A stretch of 64,000 bases of DNA from CAZEKB01 sp964512225 (GCA_964512225.1 CAZEKB010000027.1:1-64000); one strand, 5' to 3'; counted from the stretch's first letter, positions 17,888 through 27,419 are shown. Numbers and translations are program-made. The notes: a model not told the origin generated them from the letters alone.

Positions 17888-20644
17888 TCAGCGGTGGGGG
17901 CCGAGGCCGAGCTCGAGCTCGAGCAGGCGACGGAGGGTCGCCGAGCAGCGCTCCATGAAGCCGTAGTGCCGGAAGGTGTGGGCCATGGCGTACATGGCGA
18001 AGCGGTTGATCACGAGGTCCTGGAGGCTGCGGCGGTAGGCGAGGCGGCTGAGCTCTTCGTCGATCTTCACCCCCGCGGAGCGCTCGAGGGCGGCGCGGTG
18101 GACGTCGACGTAGTGCGACACCGTCTCCGCGTCGACGTCCGGCGGGAGCACGAACGCGAGGAACTCCGCGACGTCGTGCTGGGGGACGTTCAGGGCCGCC
18201 AGCTCCCAGTCGTACGCGCACAGGCGCAGGTCGCCCCCGCCCACGGGCCGCAGGCACAGGTTGCGAGGGTTGAAGTCGTTGTGGATCAGCGTGCGGGGCA
18301 GCCCCTCGAGCTCGCCCCACCAGGTCCCGACGTCTCGGATCGCCCGCCGGTGCTTGCGCAGGTCGTCCCGGCCGAACCACTGGGGGAACTCCTCGCCCGC
18401 GTGCACCCCCAGCGCCTCCCAGAGGGGCGACAGCTCGACCATGGTGGCGGCGGTCATGGGGTCGTCGACGAGGTCCGACGTCTTGAGGATCTCCTCGCGG
18501 CCGTACCAGATCGCGTGCACGTCGGCGATCCCGCGGAGCACGGTCTCGATGTGCATCGGCTCCCAGCCCCGCACGTCGTCGGCGCTGTCCATCAGGATCA
18601 TGTTGCGCAGGCGCTCGAGGATCAGGATGTAGGCCTCGCGCTCGGGGTCCTCGTGCACCCCGTAGACCCGGGGGACGTGGTCGCGGAACCGCGGGTCCTC
18701 CTGGAGGTAGATCCGCCCCTCCCGGCGGTGGCACCCGCGCACGCCCACGCGCCCCTTCGCGTCGTCGAACGCGGCCTGCAGCCGCGGTCCGCACATCGAC
18801 GCCATGCTCGACATGAGCAGGAGCACCTCGTCGTCGAGCGGCTTGCTCTTCACGAGCACGTCGAGGGCCCCCCGACGCCCGTCCCCGCGCTCGATCTGCA
18901 GCCGCAGGGGGAAGTGCCCGACGAGCTTGTCGACCTTGCGCGACGTGAGCTCCGTGAGGATCGAGCTGCCGAGCTTCACCTTGACCCGCTGCACGCTCTC
19001 GACGCTCAGCGCGGGGTCCATCGTGGTCGCGCGCAGGTGGGGTTCGAAGAACGCGGGCCGAAGCTCCGCGGCCTGGAAGAACTTCACCGGGCGGTTCCGA
19101 CCGAGCTTCTCGTGGGCCGTCGCGAACTGGCCCGAGGCCACCGCGGAGAGCGTCGACAGGTCCAGGGCGAGGGCGAACCCGGCGATGATCTCGGCGAACC
19201 GCGCGACCTTGCCGGGGCCCGCGCAGCCCAGGATCTCGAGGTGCTCGTACTGGTTGGGCAGCCCCGTGCCGCCGCCGACGGTGCCGACGATGAGACTCGG
19301 CATCAGCATCGAGGCGTAGATGCCGTCGTCCGCGGCCACGAGGTGGAGCTGAGCGAGGCTGCTCTCGTGCACGCTCGCGATGTCCTGACCCGTGGCCGTG
19401 AAGACGGCGGCGACGACGTTCGCGACGTTGATGTTGAACCCCACCATCCCGATGCCGACGCTGCCCGCGAGCACCCCCTGGGCCGTCTTGAGCAGCTGCT
19501 CGGGCGACACCTTGAGCACCCGCTCGATCGTGATGCGATCGAGCAGCGCCTCGGCCGTCACGCGGGTCCCACGGCCCGCGATGAAGGACGAGAAGTTCAC
19601 CTTCTTGTCCCCGGACTTGTTGGCGTCGATGAGGAAGTTCTCGACGCGGATGTCCCGGAACCCGTCGAGCTGCTTCATGACCCACTGGCAGGCGTGCCAG
19701 GTGCACGTCGTGGTCATGTTCTGGCCCGCGGCGTCGCCCGTCTCGTACAGGAACGAGACGTGGACCATGTTCCCCATCATCGACGGCTCGACGGATACCA
19801 GCCGGGCGTGCCGCGAGACCTTGCGGGTCTGGGCCGCGATCTCGGGGACGTGGTCCCGCACCCAGTTGGTGAGCAGGAGCGCGCCCGACATGTTCGACAT
19901 GACGAACAGGGGCACGCGCATCATCCGCTGCTGCACGACGCGGGTGGTCACGCCCCCCGCCCGGGTGATCGCCCGGGCCCCCCGCGCCGCCGACGCCACG
20001 AGCGCCCCCTCGGTGGTGGCGAAGGGCGCCCAGACCATCCCCCGAGCCTGGTCGCCCCGGAAGTAGAGCGGCCCCGCGAGGCCGACGGGCACCTCCACGG
20101 AGCCGATGAGGTTCTCGATGTTCCCGGTAAGCTTCTCGGGGTTGAGCCGCGTGTGCCGCGCGTTGGGCAGGGGCACGCCGCTGGCTCCCGAGATGAACTC
20201 CAGGCGCTCGAGGCGGGCGGCCTCCGTGTAGATGCCGCGCGCCGGGATCCGCGGCGGCTCCGAGAGGGTCTGTTCGAGGCCCAGCAGGGCGGCGTCCGGC
20301 GAGCTCAGATCCTCCAGGGCGCGCCACAAGGACGCGCGGGACTCGATCTCCTCGGCGGCCAGGGTCACGACCACGCCGCTCGCGGCGACCCCCACGTGGC
20401 GCACGACCAGCGGGGCGAGGCGGCGGAAGTCCTCGTCGAAGAACCGCAGCGTCGTCTCGCCCACGGGGAGGCCGTCGAACCAGGGGACGTCGGCCTCGGG
20501 GGCGGCGAGCACCATCGTCGTCTTGGTGAGCGAGAGGAGCTTGCAGCGGACCTTGGCGCCGTCGACGGACAAGACCGCGAAGAGGCCGTCTTCGTCCGTG
20601 AAGTCGAGCCGGCGACCTTCGGCGGTGTAGGTCGCCTCGCTCAC
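17888..20644 (-). CDS. PilZ-like / class I HMG-CoA reductase / APH-type kinase fusion
   Basis: 918 residues, far longer than a bacterial HMG-CoA reductase (about 430). Residues 1-95 resemble a PilZ-type barrel (LFAVLSVDGAKV, LLSLTKTTMVL) but lack a clear RxxxR. About 120-515 is a class I reductase making mevalonate from HMG-CoA: ENLIGSVEVPVGLAGPL, ATTEGALVAS (catalytic Glu), DANKSGDKKVNF (Lys), TATGQDIASVHESS (Asp), GTVGGGTGLPNQ and the late His in GQFATAHEKLGRN. About 530-918 is an aminoglycoside/choline-kinase-like domain with HNDFNPRNL (near residue 787) and YDWELA, both intact. The GTG start overlaps the exporter's stop (GTGA). The kinase substrate is unknown. Confidence 0.88.
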   Translation of the reverse strand: MSEATYTAEGRRLDFTDEDGLFAVLSVDGAKVRCKLLSLTKTTMVLAAPEADVPWFDGLPVGETTLRFFDEDFRRLAPLVVRHVGVAASGVVVTLAAEEIESRASLWRALEDLSSPDAALLGLEQTLSEPPRIPARGIYTEAARLERLEFISGASGVPLPNARHTRLNPEKLTGNIENLIGSVEVPVGLAGPLYFRGDQARGMVWAPFATTEGALVASAARGARAITRAGGVTTRVVQQRMMRVPLFVMSNMSGALLLTNWVRDHVPEIAAQTRKVSRHARLVSVEPSMMGNMVHVSFLYETGDAAGQNMTTTCTWHACQWVMKQLDGFRDIRVENFLIDANKSGDKKVNFSSFIAGRGTRVTAEALLDRITIERVLKVSPEQLLKTAQGVLAGSVGIGMVGFNINVANVVAAVFTATGQDIASVHESSLAQLHLVAADDGIYASMLMPSLIVGTVGGGTGLPNQYEHLEILGCAGPGKVARFAEIIAGFALALDLSTLSAVASGQFATAHEKLGRNRPVKFFQAAELRPAFFEPHLRATTMDPALSVESVQRVKVKLGSSILTELTSRKVDKLVGHFPLRLQIERGDGRRGALDVLVKSKPLDDEVLLLMSSMASMCGPRLQAAFDDAKGRVGVRGCHRREGRIYLQEDPRFRDHVPRVYGVHEDPEREAYILILERLRNMILMDSADDVRGWEPMHIETVLRGIADVHAIWYGREEILKTSDLVDDPMTAATMVELSPLWEALGVHAGEEFPQWFGRDDLRKHRRAIRDVGTWWGELEGLPRTLIHNDFNPRNLCLRPVGGGDLRLCAYDWELAALNVPQHDVAEFLAFVLPPDVDAETVSHYVDVHRAALERSAGVKIDEELSRLAYRRSLQDLVINRFAMYAMAHTFRHYGFMERCSATLRRLLELELGLGPHR

Positions 20645-22896
20645 CCGCTCCTCCGCGACGGCCACGCCCGCAGGAGCAGCGGCAGGACCACGAGATCGGC
20701 GTACAGCGCGGCGGCGGCGGCGACCGTCGTCAGCAGCCCGAAGGAGACGACGGTCTTCACCTCGGCGAGCATGAGGACGGGGTAGCCGAGCACGAGGAGG
20801 ACCGTCGTGAGGACGGCGGGCAGCCCGGCGTGGCGATACGTGATGGCGACGGCCTCCTCCCAGCGGGCGCCGTCGAGCTCGGCGCGCCTCCAGTGAAGCA
20901 GGAAGTGAACGCTGTCGTCGATGGACACCCCGATCACGATCGCCGCGACGGTCGCCGTCGCGATGTCCAGGTGGATGCCCGCGGCGCCCATCACGCCCAT
21001 CATCACGAGCACCGGGAATGCGTTGGGGACGAGCGCGATCAGGGCGAGGCGAGGCGATCGCAGCCACACCAGCATCAGGCCGAAGATGATCGCGAGGGCG
21101 CCGAAGAAGCCGCGGATCTGCGAGCTCATCGCGTAGTCGACGATCTTCGCGTAGAGCGGCGGATACCCGGCGGGCTCGATCGATCCGTGGTCGCCGATCG
21201 CGGCGTCGGCGACGGCCTGCAGATCGGCGAGGAGGAGCTCGATCTCCTTGGCGCTCGGCATCCGCCCGACCAGGGTCATGCGCCCGAGATCGCCCGCCTC
21301 CGTGCGCAGGGGGGCGAGGAAGTTGTCGGCGTGGTCGGGGTCGGCGCGGTCCCACTCCAGGTCCTGGATCTCCAGCAGGAGCGAGAGCTGCGCGACCATC
21401 TTGGGGCTCAGCGCCTCTCCCGCGGGCACGGGGGCGCCCAGCACGTCGGCCATGCGCCGATACACGGTGTGCAGCCCGTAGCCGTCGCGCACGCCGTCGA
21501 GCTTCCGCGCCGCCTCCTCGAAGCGCAGGGTCGCCTCGAGGATCTCCGGGTCGTCGACGCGACGGCCGCCCGCGGGTCGCACGAGGAAGTCGATGACCGA
21601 GTAGTCGCCCCAGTCCGCCTCGATCCGCTCGTGGTCCGTCACCACCACGTGGTCGTCGGGCAGGTAGCCGATCGTGTAGGTGTCCGTGACCACCTGCGCC
21701 GCACCGTACGCGGACACCGCCGCGATCGCGACCGACGCGATCACCAGCGCCGGACGCCGCCGCTCGAGCAGGCCCCGGATCCGGGCGAGCAGGCCCTGCA
21801 CGAGGCGACTCTCGCGCAGCGTCCACGCGTCCGGCAGCCCGGGGAGCGTCGCCGCCATCAGCACCATCGAGGCCACGAGCGCGGCGCCCACCCCGAGGGC
21901 GGCGTAGAGGCCGAGGTCACGGATGACGGCCATGGGCGAGGAAACGAGCGCCAGGAAGCCCGCCATGGTGGTCAGCGTCGTCATCAGGCAGGGGACGGCG
22001 ACCTGCTTCAGGGCGGCCGCCACCGCCTCGCCGCGGGGGCGGCCCGCGACCTGCGCCCGGGCGAACGCGGCGGGGAAGTGCACCGCGTCGGCGAGGCCGA
22101 GCACGATCACGAGCGTCGGCAGCACGACCGTGATCATGTTGATCTGCTTGCCCGCGAGGCCGAGCGCGCCGAGCGCGACGAGCGTCCCCACCGTGACGAC
22201 CCCGCCCACCGCGGCCACGAGGCGCCAGGACCGGAAGATCCACCACAGCGCGCCGAAGATGACGAGGTAGCTCAGCCCCACGAAGACGCCGAAGTCGCGC
22301 TGGGTCACGAGGTTGAGCCCGGAGTAGATCACGCCCACCCCGCCGAGGGCGTGCGGGAGGTCGGCCAGGGCCTGGTCGGCGGTCGCGCGGATCGCGCCCA
22401 CGATCGCGTCCCGGCGAGCGTCGAAGTCGTCCATGACGGCGGGCTCGACCCACAGCATCGCGGCCTCGCCGTCGGCGGAGACGAGGCGGTCCCGGAACAG
22501 CGGGTTGTCGGCGGCGCGCTCCGCCCCCCCCTCGAGGGCCCGGTCGAAGCGCAGGCCTGCGTCGGTCTTCCAGGCGTCCCGAGCGGTCAGGATCGAGTGC
22601 ACGCGGGCCACGCCCTCGAGGGCCTCGAGGCGGCCGGACACGGTCTCGATGGCGGCCTGCCCCGCGGGCGAGAACGGGCCGCCGGGGGGCTCCACCCAGA
22701 GCAATACGACCTCGTCGTTGCCGAACGACGCGTGGAACTCCTCGTACGCCACCAGGCCCGGGTCCGTCTCCAGGAACCACACCTTCAGGGCGTTGTCGGG
22801 GACCCCCGCGGTCATCACGCCGGGGACGAGGCCCAGGCACAGCAGCCCGAGGAGGGCGAGGGCGGTCTTGCGACGGCGAACCAGGAGGTCGATCAC
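20641..22896 (-). CDS. RND-superfamily (MMPL/HpnN-like) lipid exporter
   Basis: 751 residues from GTG, with 12 predicted transmembrane helices in two 6-helix halves, each with a large periplasmic loop. TM4 carries VLGLADAVHFPAAF and TM10 carries VIGVSIDDSVHFLLHW, the proton-relay Asp positions. Size and motifs match the 'predicted exporter of the RND superfamily' group, which includes the hopanoid transporter HpnN and mycobacterial MmpL proteins. These move lipids and need no TolC-type partner in the operon. It overlaps by 4 nt both the upstream DUF3419 gene and the downstream HMG-CoA reductase fusion, so a lipid or isoprenoid cargo is the natural inference. Confidence 0.85.
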   Translation of the reverse strand: MIDLLVRRRKTALALLGLLCLGLVPGVMTAGVPDNALKVWFLETDPGLVAYEEFHASFGNDEVVLLWVEPPGGPFSPAGQAAIETVSGRLEALEGVARVHSILTARDAWKTDAGLRFDRALEGGAERAADNPLFRDRLVSADGEAAMLWVEPAVMDDFDARRDAIVGAIRATADQALADLPHALGGVGVIYSGLNLVTQRDFGVFVGLSYLVIFGALWWIFRSWRLVAAVGGVVTVGTLVALGALGLAGKQINMITVVLPTLVIVLGLADAVHFPAAFARAQVAGRPRGEAVAAALKQVAVPCLMTTLTTMAGFLALVSSPMAVIRDLGLYAALGVGAALVASMVLMAATLPGLPDAWTLRESRLVQGLLARIRGLLERRRPALVIASVAIAAVSAYGAAQVVTDTYTIGYLPDDHVVVTDHERIEADWGDYSVIDFLVRPAGGRRVDDPEILEATLRFEEAARKLDGVRDGYGLHTVYRRMADVLGAPVPAGEALSPKMVAQLSLLLEIQDLEWDRADPDHADNFLAPLRTEAGDLGRMTLVGRMPSAKEIELLLADLQAVADAAIGDHGSIEPAGYPPLYAKIVDYAMSSQIRGFFGALAIIFGLMLVWLRSPRLALIALVPNAFPVLVMMGVMGAAGIHLDIATATVAAIVIGVSIDDSVHFLLHWRRAELDGARWEEAVAITYRHAGLPAVLTTVLLVLGYPVLMLAEVKTVVSFGLLTTVAAAAALYADLVVLPLLLRAWPSRRSG

Positions 22897-23984
22897 GTCG
22901 TCTCCGCCACGTGGAACGCGCGATAGAAGAAGACCCGGTCGCGGGCGTGCAGCGACTCCGCGAGGCTCCGCAGCGCGCGCAGGCCTTCGACGTCCGGGGT
23001 GGGCCGGGGGACGAGCAGGTTCCACCACGCGAGGCGGCCCCCGGGCCGGAACGAGGCGACGAGGGTCCGGAACAAGGCGGTCGTCTCGTCGGCGCTCAGG
23101 TACTCGAACAGGTCCGAGAAGGCGCCCTTGGAGTAGGTGCGATCGAGGGCCGTGTCGATGGCGCCGAGGTGCACTCGCGCTCGGGGGGCGAGCTCGGCGA
23201 GGCGCTCGAAGTTCGACGGGCGCAGGTACGCCGGCCCGGCCTCGGGGTCCGCGCTCGCCACGCCGAGGAAGCGACGCACGTGGTCGTTGGCGGCGAGGTG
23301 GTGGGTGGTCATCGAGTGGGTGAAGCGCGCGAGCCAGTGGTCGACGAGGTCCCCGCCCGGCACGTGCTTGAACTGGACCTCGTCGCGACCCCGGGCGGCG
23401 AGGGGTCCGCGACCGAAGTAGCGGACGAAGAGCGCCCGGAGCGCGTCCGTGAGCGCGTGAGCCCGGAACAGCGCGGCCTGCTCGGTCGGACCGGCGGCCA
23501 GGAGCCGATCCAGGAGGCCGGGGGGCCACGCGGCGGGCAGCTCGGCGGCGAACTCGGTGAAGTAGGTGTCGAGCCGACCGCAGTCGAGGATGCCCCCGGA
23601 CACGAGGTGAGGGCGGGCGTCCCAGAAGGCGCGCGCCGGGGCGGGGAGGCGGGCCCGAAGATCGGCGTAGGCGGCGGGCGCGGGTCGGCTCCCGGCGGGG
23701 TGCCCGAGGACCGAGGCGAGGTCGTCCCAGGTGCCGTGACGCAGGGCGGTGAGCTTGAGGTCGAGGATGGCCGTCTGGGCGGGGTTGAGATCGACGGCGG
23801 TGATGGTCGCGGGGCCGTCGAGGAGGAGGGCGAGGACGTTGTCCCCCGCCGAGCAGATGGCGAGCACGTCGTCGTCGGGGCGGACGTCGAGGGCCGCCCG
23901 CAGGACGTCGGCGTCCTCCCAGACCCGGGAGTAGCGGACGGTGGCGTCGCCGAGCACCGCCGCGACGTCGGAGGCGGACGTCAT
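22893..23984 (-). CDS. DUF3419 (BtaA-like) SAM-dependent 3-amino-3-carboxypropyl transferase
   Basis: 363 residues. The N-terminus has YSRVWEDADVL, CSAGDNVLALLLDGP and VDLNPAQTAILDLKL, the signature of DUF3419/BtaA. BtaA moves the 3-amino-3-carboxypropyl group of SAM to diacylglycerol in the first step of betaine-lipid (DGTS) synthesis. The second half keeps KGAFSDLFEYLS and a late methyltransferase-like strand. No BtaB-type N-methyltransferase is nearby, so the product may stop at the homoserine-type head group or use another acceptor. It is coupled by ATGA overlap to the AMP-ligase upstream and by GTGA to the exporter downstream. Confidence 0.82.
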   Translation of the reverse strand: MTSASDVAAVLGDATVRYSRVWEDADVLRAALDVRPDDDVLAICSAGDNVLALLLDGPATITAVDLNPAQTAILDLKLTALRHGTWDDLASVLGHPAGSRPAPAAYADLRARLPAPARAFWDARPHLVSGGILDCGRLDTYFTEFAAELPAAWPPGLLDRLLAAGPTEQAALFRAHALTDALRALFVRYFGRGPLAARGRDEVQFKHVPGGDLVDHWLARFTHSMTTHHLAANDHVRRFLGVASADPEAGPAYLRPSNFERLAELAPRARVHLGAIDTALDRTYSKGAFSDLFEYLSADETTALFRTLVASFRPGGRLAWWNLLVPRPTPDVEGLRALRSLAESLHARDRVFFYRAFHVAETT

Positions 23985-25549
23985 GCGCCGATCATCTCCC
24001 GGAGGGCCACGCGGTCGATCTTGCTGCGGTGCCGCCGGTCGAGGGGCATGCCGTCGATGAAGACGATCTCCAGCTCCAGGCCGCGCCGCTCCAGCTCCCC
24101 GCGGACCGAGGGCTCGGCGCTCTCGTCGCCGTCGACGAGCAGCTTCGGCCGGCCGCCGACCTGGATCGCCGCCGCGCGCGCGACGCCCACGAGCGCCTCG
24201 ACGGCCTGCTCGATCGGGAACGGGGCCACCACCTCGCCGCCGACGCGGAGCATGTCCCGCACCCGACCCACGAGGACGAGGCGGCCGTCGACCCACCGAG
24301 CCGTGTCCCCGGTGCGGTGCCAGACGACGTCGTCCGGGGCGTAGAGCTTGTTGGCGCGGTTCGCGTCGGGGTCGTCGAGGTAGCCGCGGTTGACGTGGGG
24401 GCCGGACACGACCAGCTCGCCCACGGCGCCCGCGGGGACCACCCAGGGGGCCACGCCCCGGGCGTCCAGGTCCGGGGGCTCGGCGGGCAGCGAGACGAGC
24501 TCCACGGCCGCCGCCGCCGCCACGTCCCCCACGAGCACGCCCTCCCCGTCGAACGCGACCACGTCCGCGAAGTCGACGCTCGCGATCGGCTCCGCCTCGG
24601 TCGACCCGTACAGCACCTGCGCCTCCACCCCGGGGAGGGCTTCGAGCGTCCCCGTGCAGAGCGACGGGTGCACGCGCGCGCCGCCGACGCCGATCTGCCG
24701 GAGCGTCGACGGCGGGGTGCAGCGGCCGTCTTCGAGGGGCACCAGCAGCTCGCTCACGTAGGCCGGGGCGCCGCTCATGCGGGTCACCCCGTGCTCGGCC
24801 GCGAAGCGCCACACGGCCTCCGCGGGGGGGCTCGCCACGTCGCGGAAGTCCACGGGCGGGATCACGGTGGGGATGCCGGTGCAGAGGTTGTGGAGCGTCA
24901 CGACGGGGAAGCACGGCATGTCGATCTCGTCGTCGGCCGCGGGGAAGTGGGCGGCGAGCGCGTCGTGCTGGGCGACGAGGAGGGCGTGAGTGCGGTCGGC
25001 GCCCTTGGGGCGACCCGTCGAGCCGGATGTGAACGTGATCAGCGCGTGGTCGTCGGGCGTCACGCGGGCGATGTCCCCGGGCTCGCCGTCGAGCAGGCGG
25101 GACAGGGGGCGCAGCGCGATCCCCTCGGCGTCGACGCAGTACTTGCGCAGGCCCCACAGCGTGGGGACCCACCAGCGGTGCTTGAGGAGCGCGTGCACGC
25201 TGCAGATCGCCGTCGCGCCGGAGCGCCGGACCGCCTCCAGGACCTTGCGGGGGCCCATCCCCGTGTCCACGAGCACCGCGGCCATGCCCGCGTGGAACAG
25301 GCCGAGGACGAGGCAGTAGAGGTCGAGCCCCACGGGGAACATCACCACCACCCGGTCGCCCGCGTCGAACCCCTCGGCGCGCAGCGCTCCGGACGCCCGC
25401 CGGATGCGGTCGCCGAGCTCGCCGAACGTGACCCGACGCTGCTCCGTGACCTCCGTCGAGGTCCACGCCAACGGGAGGACCAGGGCCGTCGCGTCCGGGC
25501 GCGCGTCGGCGTGCCGGAGGATCAGGTGGACGAGGTTGGCGTGGGGCAC
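23981..25549 (-). CDS. AMP-forming acyl/aryl-acid ligase (OleC/fatty-acyl-CoA ligase-like)
   Basis: 522 residues from GTG. An adenylate-forming enzyme with the P-loop LITFTSGSTGRPKGADRTH, QVLYGSTEAEPIAS (A5), WHRTGDTARW (A7) and LVGRVRDMLRVGGE (A8). The final Lys region is MPLDRRHRSKIDR. The closest general resemblance is to OleC and long-chain acyl-CoA ligase relatives, though no OleA, OleB or OleD is present here. It is the first gene of the seven-gene minus-strand operon and would supply the activated acyl group. TAGGCT lies 6 nt upstream of the start with no Shine-Dalgarno sequence, suggesting leaderless translation. It is divergent from the metalloprotease gene (69-bp gap). Confidence 0.85.
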   Translation of the reverse strand: MPHANLVHLILRHADARPDATALVLPLAWTSTEVTEQRRVTFGELGDRIRRASGALRAEGFDAGDRVVVMFPVGLDLYCLVLGLFHAGMAAVLVDTGMGPRKVLEAVRRSGATAICSVHALLKHRWWVPTLWGLRKYCVDAEGIALRPLSRLLDGEPGDIARVTPDDHALITFTSGSTGRPKGADRTHALLVAQHDALAAHFPAADDEIDMPCFPVVTLHNLCTGIPTVIPPVDFRDVASPPAEAVWRFAAEHGVTRMSGAPAYVSELLVPLEDGRCTPPSTLRQIGVGGARVHPSLCTGTLEALPGVEAQVLYGSTEAEPIASVDFADVVAFDGEGVLVGDVAAAAAVELVSLPAEPPDLDARGVAPWVVPAGAVGELVVSGPHVNRGYLDDPDANRANKLYAPDDVVWHRTGDTARWVDGRLVLVGRVRDMLRVGGEVVAPFPIEQAVEALVGVARAAAIQVGGRPKLLVDGDESAEPSVRGELERRGLELEIVFIDGMPLDRRHRSKIDRVALREMIGA

Positions 25550-25555
25550 GGGCAG

Positions 25556-25561
25556 AGCCTA
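25556..25561 (-). promoter_or_regulatory. Leaderless-type -10 (TAGGCT, 6 nt before GTG)
   Basis: TAGGCT on the minus strand, 6 nt upstream of the AMP-ligase GTG at 25549. It would drive the seven-gene lipid operon from the 69-bp divergent region shared with 25619. Confidence 0.4.
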
Positions 25562-25606
25562 CGCAACCGACCGGGACACGCGCGAGACAGCGCCGCCCCC
25601 CACCTT

Positions 25607-25612
25607 TACGAT
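25607..25612 (+). promoter_or_regulatory. Leaderless-type promoter (GAGACA-N17-TACGAT, 6 nt before ATG)
   Basis: TACGAT ends 6 nt before the ATG at 25619, and GAGACA (25584-25589) lies 17 nt upstream. No ribosome-binding site is visible. Confidence 0.45.
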
Positions 25613-25618
25613 CGGTCG

Positions 25619-27367
25619 ATGGGTCTCACGGTCGCGCTCGCCACATCCCTCCTCTTCGCCGCCGGCGACCCCGGTCTCGCGGCCATCGATCACGATCTCG
25701 CCGCGGGCGAGCTGTCCGAGGACGAAGCCTCGGTCCAGCGGTTCTATCGACTGTTCCTGCCCGCGGAGGGTGCCCCTCGCTACAACGACGAGGCGTTTCG
25801 GGGGGAGCCCCGGTGCGGCACGTCGGTGCTCACCGACGTGAGCTCCCGCTGGGATCGCCTGACCGGGGAGGTGCGCCACGACGTCGCCCACGCGACCGAC
25901 CCCTTCTATCGGGCGTGGGTCCGCAGCGGGGGGCTCACCTGGGAGGAGGGCGACGTGCGCGCCGCCCGCGCCGCCGAGCGGTCGACCTGCTTCGACCCCC
26001 AGGACATCGCCGGGTTCAGCGCCTACCAGAACCAGACCACCAGCGACGACGACTGGGTCACCATCCACTGGAACGAAGGCGGCCTCATCAACGCCGAGCG
26101 GATCGGGTGGATGGCGGGCTGGTTCGACGAGGCGTTCGCGATCCAGGTCTCGGACCAGGGCTTCTTCGCCCCCCGGAACATCACCACCAACGAGCTGCTT
26201 GTGATCGTCGAGGATCTGGGCACGAACTCGCTGTTCGGCTACACGAGCCTCGCCGCGTGCGGGCTGGGCGACGCCATGGCGTACATCGTGATGAACGCTC
26301 GCCACGTCGACGACCAGGTGTCGTTGCGCCCGACCGCCGCGCACGAGCTGTTCCACGCGATCCAGCAGGTCTACGCGTTCGAGGAGATGTGGTCCCGGGA
26401 CAGCCCGAACCGATGGTGGCTCGAAGGCAGCGCCGTCTACGCCGCCTCGACCGTCTTCCCCTTCGACCAGGATCGACACGCGGGCCACACCTACAACTGG
26501 GCGCTCGAGCCCTGGCGGTCGCTCCTGACGCACCAGGGGCGCGAGGGGTTGTTCCAGTACGGGACGTCCACGTGGGCGATGTCCGTCGGCACCTCCCTCG
26601 ACGACCCGGACTGGCACCGCGAGTTCTGGGAGCAGCTGCGCGATCGGGAGGGGTACGCCCTCGTGGACGAGTTCGACGACTACCTGCAGACACGGGGCAC
26701 GTCGTTCGCCGAGCAGTACCGGCTCTTCGTCCGCCGCGGCGCGACCGGCGACTGGTCCGACAACCCCTACACCGCCGGTCCGTACGTCTTCGCCGACGAC
26801 TACGACACGCTCACCGGCGACCACGAAGAAGACGACTACCCGGTCGAGCGCCGCATCGACAGCGACGCGGGCCCGCGCCCCGAGTACCTGGGGACGAACC
26901 ACGTCCGGTTCGACCCGGGGCGACTCGATCGGGAGCTCGGCCTCGTCGTCGAGTTCCGGGGCGACGCCTCCAAGAACGACGTGGACGTGGATTGGGTCGT
27001 GGAGCTCGTGGTCGTCGAAGACGGCTCGCCCGAGGACGCGCACTCGATGGAGCTGGAGCTCGACGGGGGCACGGGGGAGCTCGTCGGATCGGTCCTCCTC
27101 AACCGCTTCCGGCGGCAGGGCGACCACGTCATCCTCGCCGTCTCGCCGGTGAGCGACTTCGGCGACGGCGGGATCACCTGGACCTACTCGGCGTCGCTCA
27201 TCGACTCGATCCAGGACGGGGGCTTCAGCGACGTCCCCGATCCGGAGCCGCCGCCCGACGACGACGGCGGCTGCGCGACCTGCGGGGCCTCGGCCGTCGG
27301 CGCCGCGTCTCCGGGCTGGGCGCTGCTGCTCGGAGTCCTCGCCGCGCGGAGACGACGCCACGTCTGA
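25619..27367 (+). CDS. MXAN_6640-like secreted metalloprotease with MYXO-CTERM-type tail
   Basis: 582 residues. Short hydrophobic N-terminus acting as a signal (VALATSLLFAAG). The zinc motif HELFHAIQ is at residues 242-249, followed by RWWLEGSAVYAAS, as in the MXAN_6640 family of putative metalloproteases. The C-terminus has a Pro/Asp spacer, then GGCATCGAS, a hydrophobic helix (PGWALLLGVLA) and RRRR, which matches the MYXO-CTERM sorting signal for surface anchoring. The likely location is therefore the cell surface. It is the first gene of the plus-strand arm, 52 nt before UbiA. The physiological substrate is unknown. Confidence 0.82.
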   Translation: MGLTVALATSLLFAAGDPGLAAIDHDLAAGELSEDEASVQRFYRLFLPAEGAPRYNDEAFRGEPRCGTSVLTDVSSRWDRLTGEVRHDVAHATDPFYRAWVRSGGLTWEEGDVRAARAAERSTCFDPQDIAGFSAYQNQTTSDDDWVTIHWNEGGLINAERIGWMAGWFDEAFAIQVSDQGFFAPRNITTNELLVIVEDLGTNSLFGYTSLAACGLGDAMAYIVMNARHVDDQVSLRPTAAHELFHAIQQVYAFEEMWSRDSPNRWWLEGSAVYAASTVFPFDQDRHAGHTYNWALEPWRSLLTHQGREGLFQYGTSTWAMSVGTSLDDPDWHREFWEQLRDREGYALVDEFDDYLQTRGTSFAEQYRLFVRRGATGDWSDNPYTAGPYVFADDYDTLTGDHEEDDYPVERRIDSDAGPRPEYLGTNHVRFDPGRLDRELGLVVEFRGDASKNDVDVDWVVELVVVEDGSPEDAHSMELELDGGTGELVGSVLLNRFRRQGDHVILAVSPVSDFGDGGITWTYSASLIDSIQDGGFSDVPDPEPPPDDDGGCATCGASAVGAASPGWALLLGVLAARRRRHV

Positions 27368-27419
27368 TCCCCGCAACCTGCCCGCTTGGTTCGCCGAGCG
27401 CTTCCCGCCCGCGCACGGC

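Noticed and set aside
17888..21826. A longer version of the HMG-CoA reductase fusion reaching into the exporter gene
   Set aside because: The extension is Arg-rich shadow sequence. GTG at 20644 overlapping the exporter stop is the natural start.
23981..25549. AMP-ligase as part of an OleABCD hydrocarbon or beta-lactone pathway
   Set aside because: No OleA thiolase, OleB hydrolase or OleD reductase is nearby, so only a family-level call is justified.
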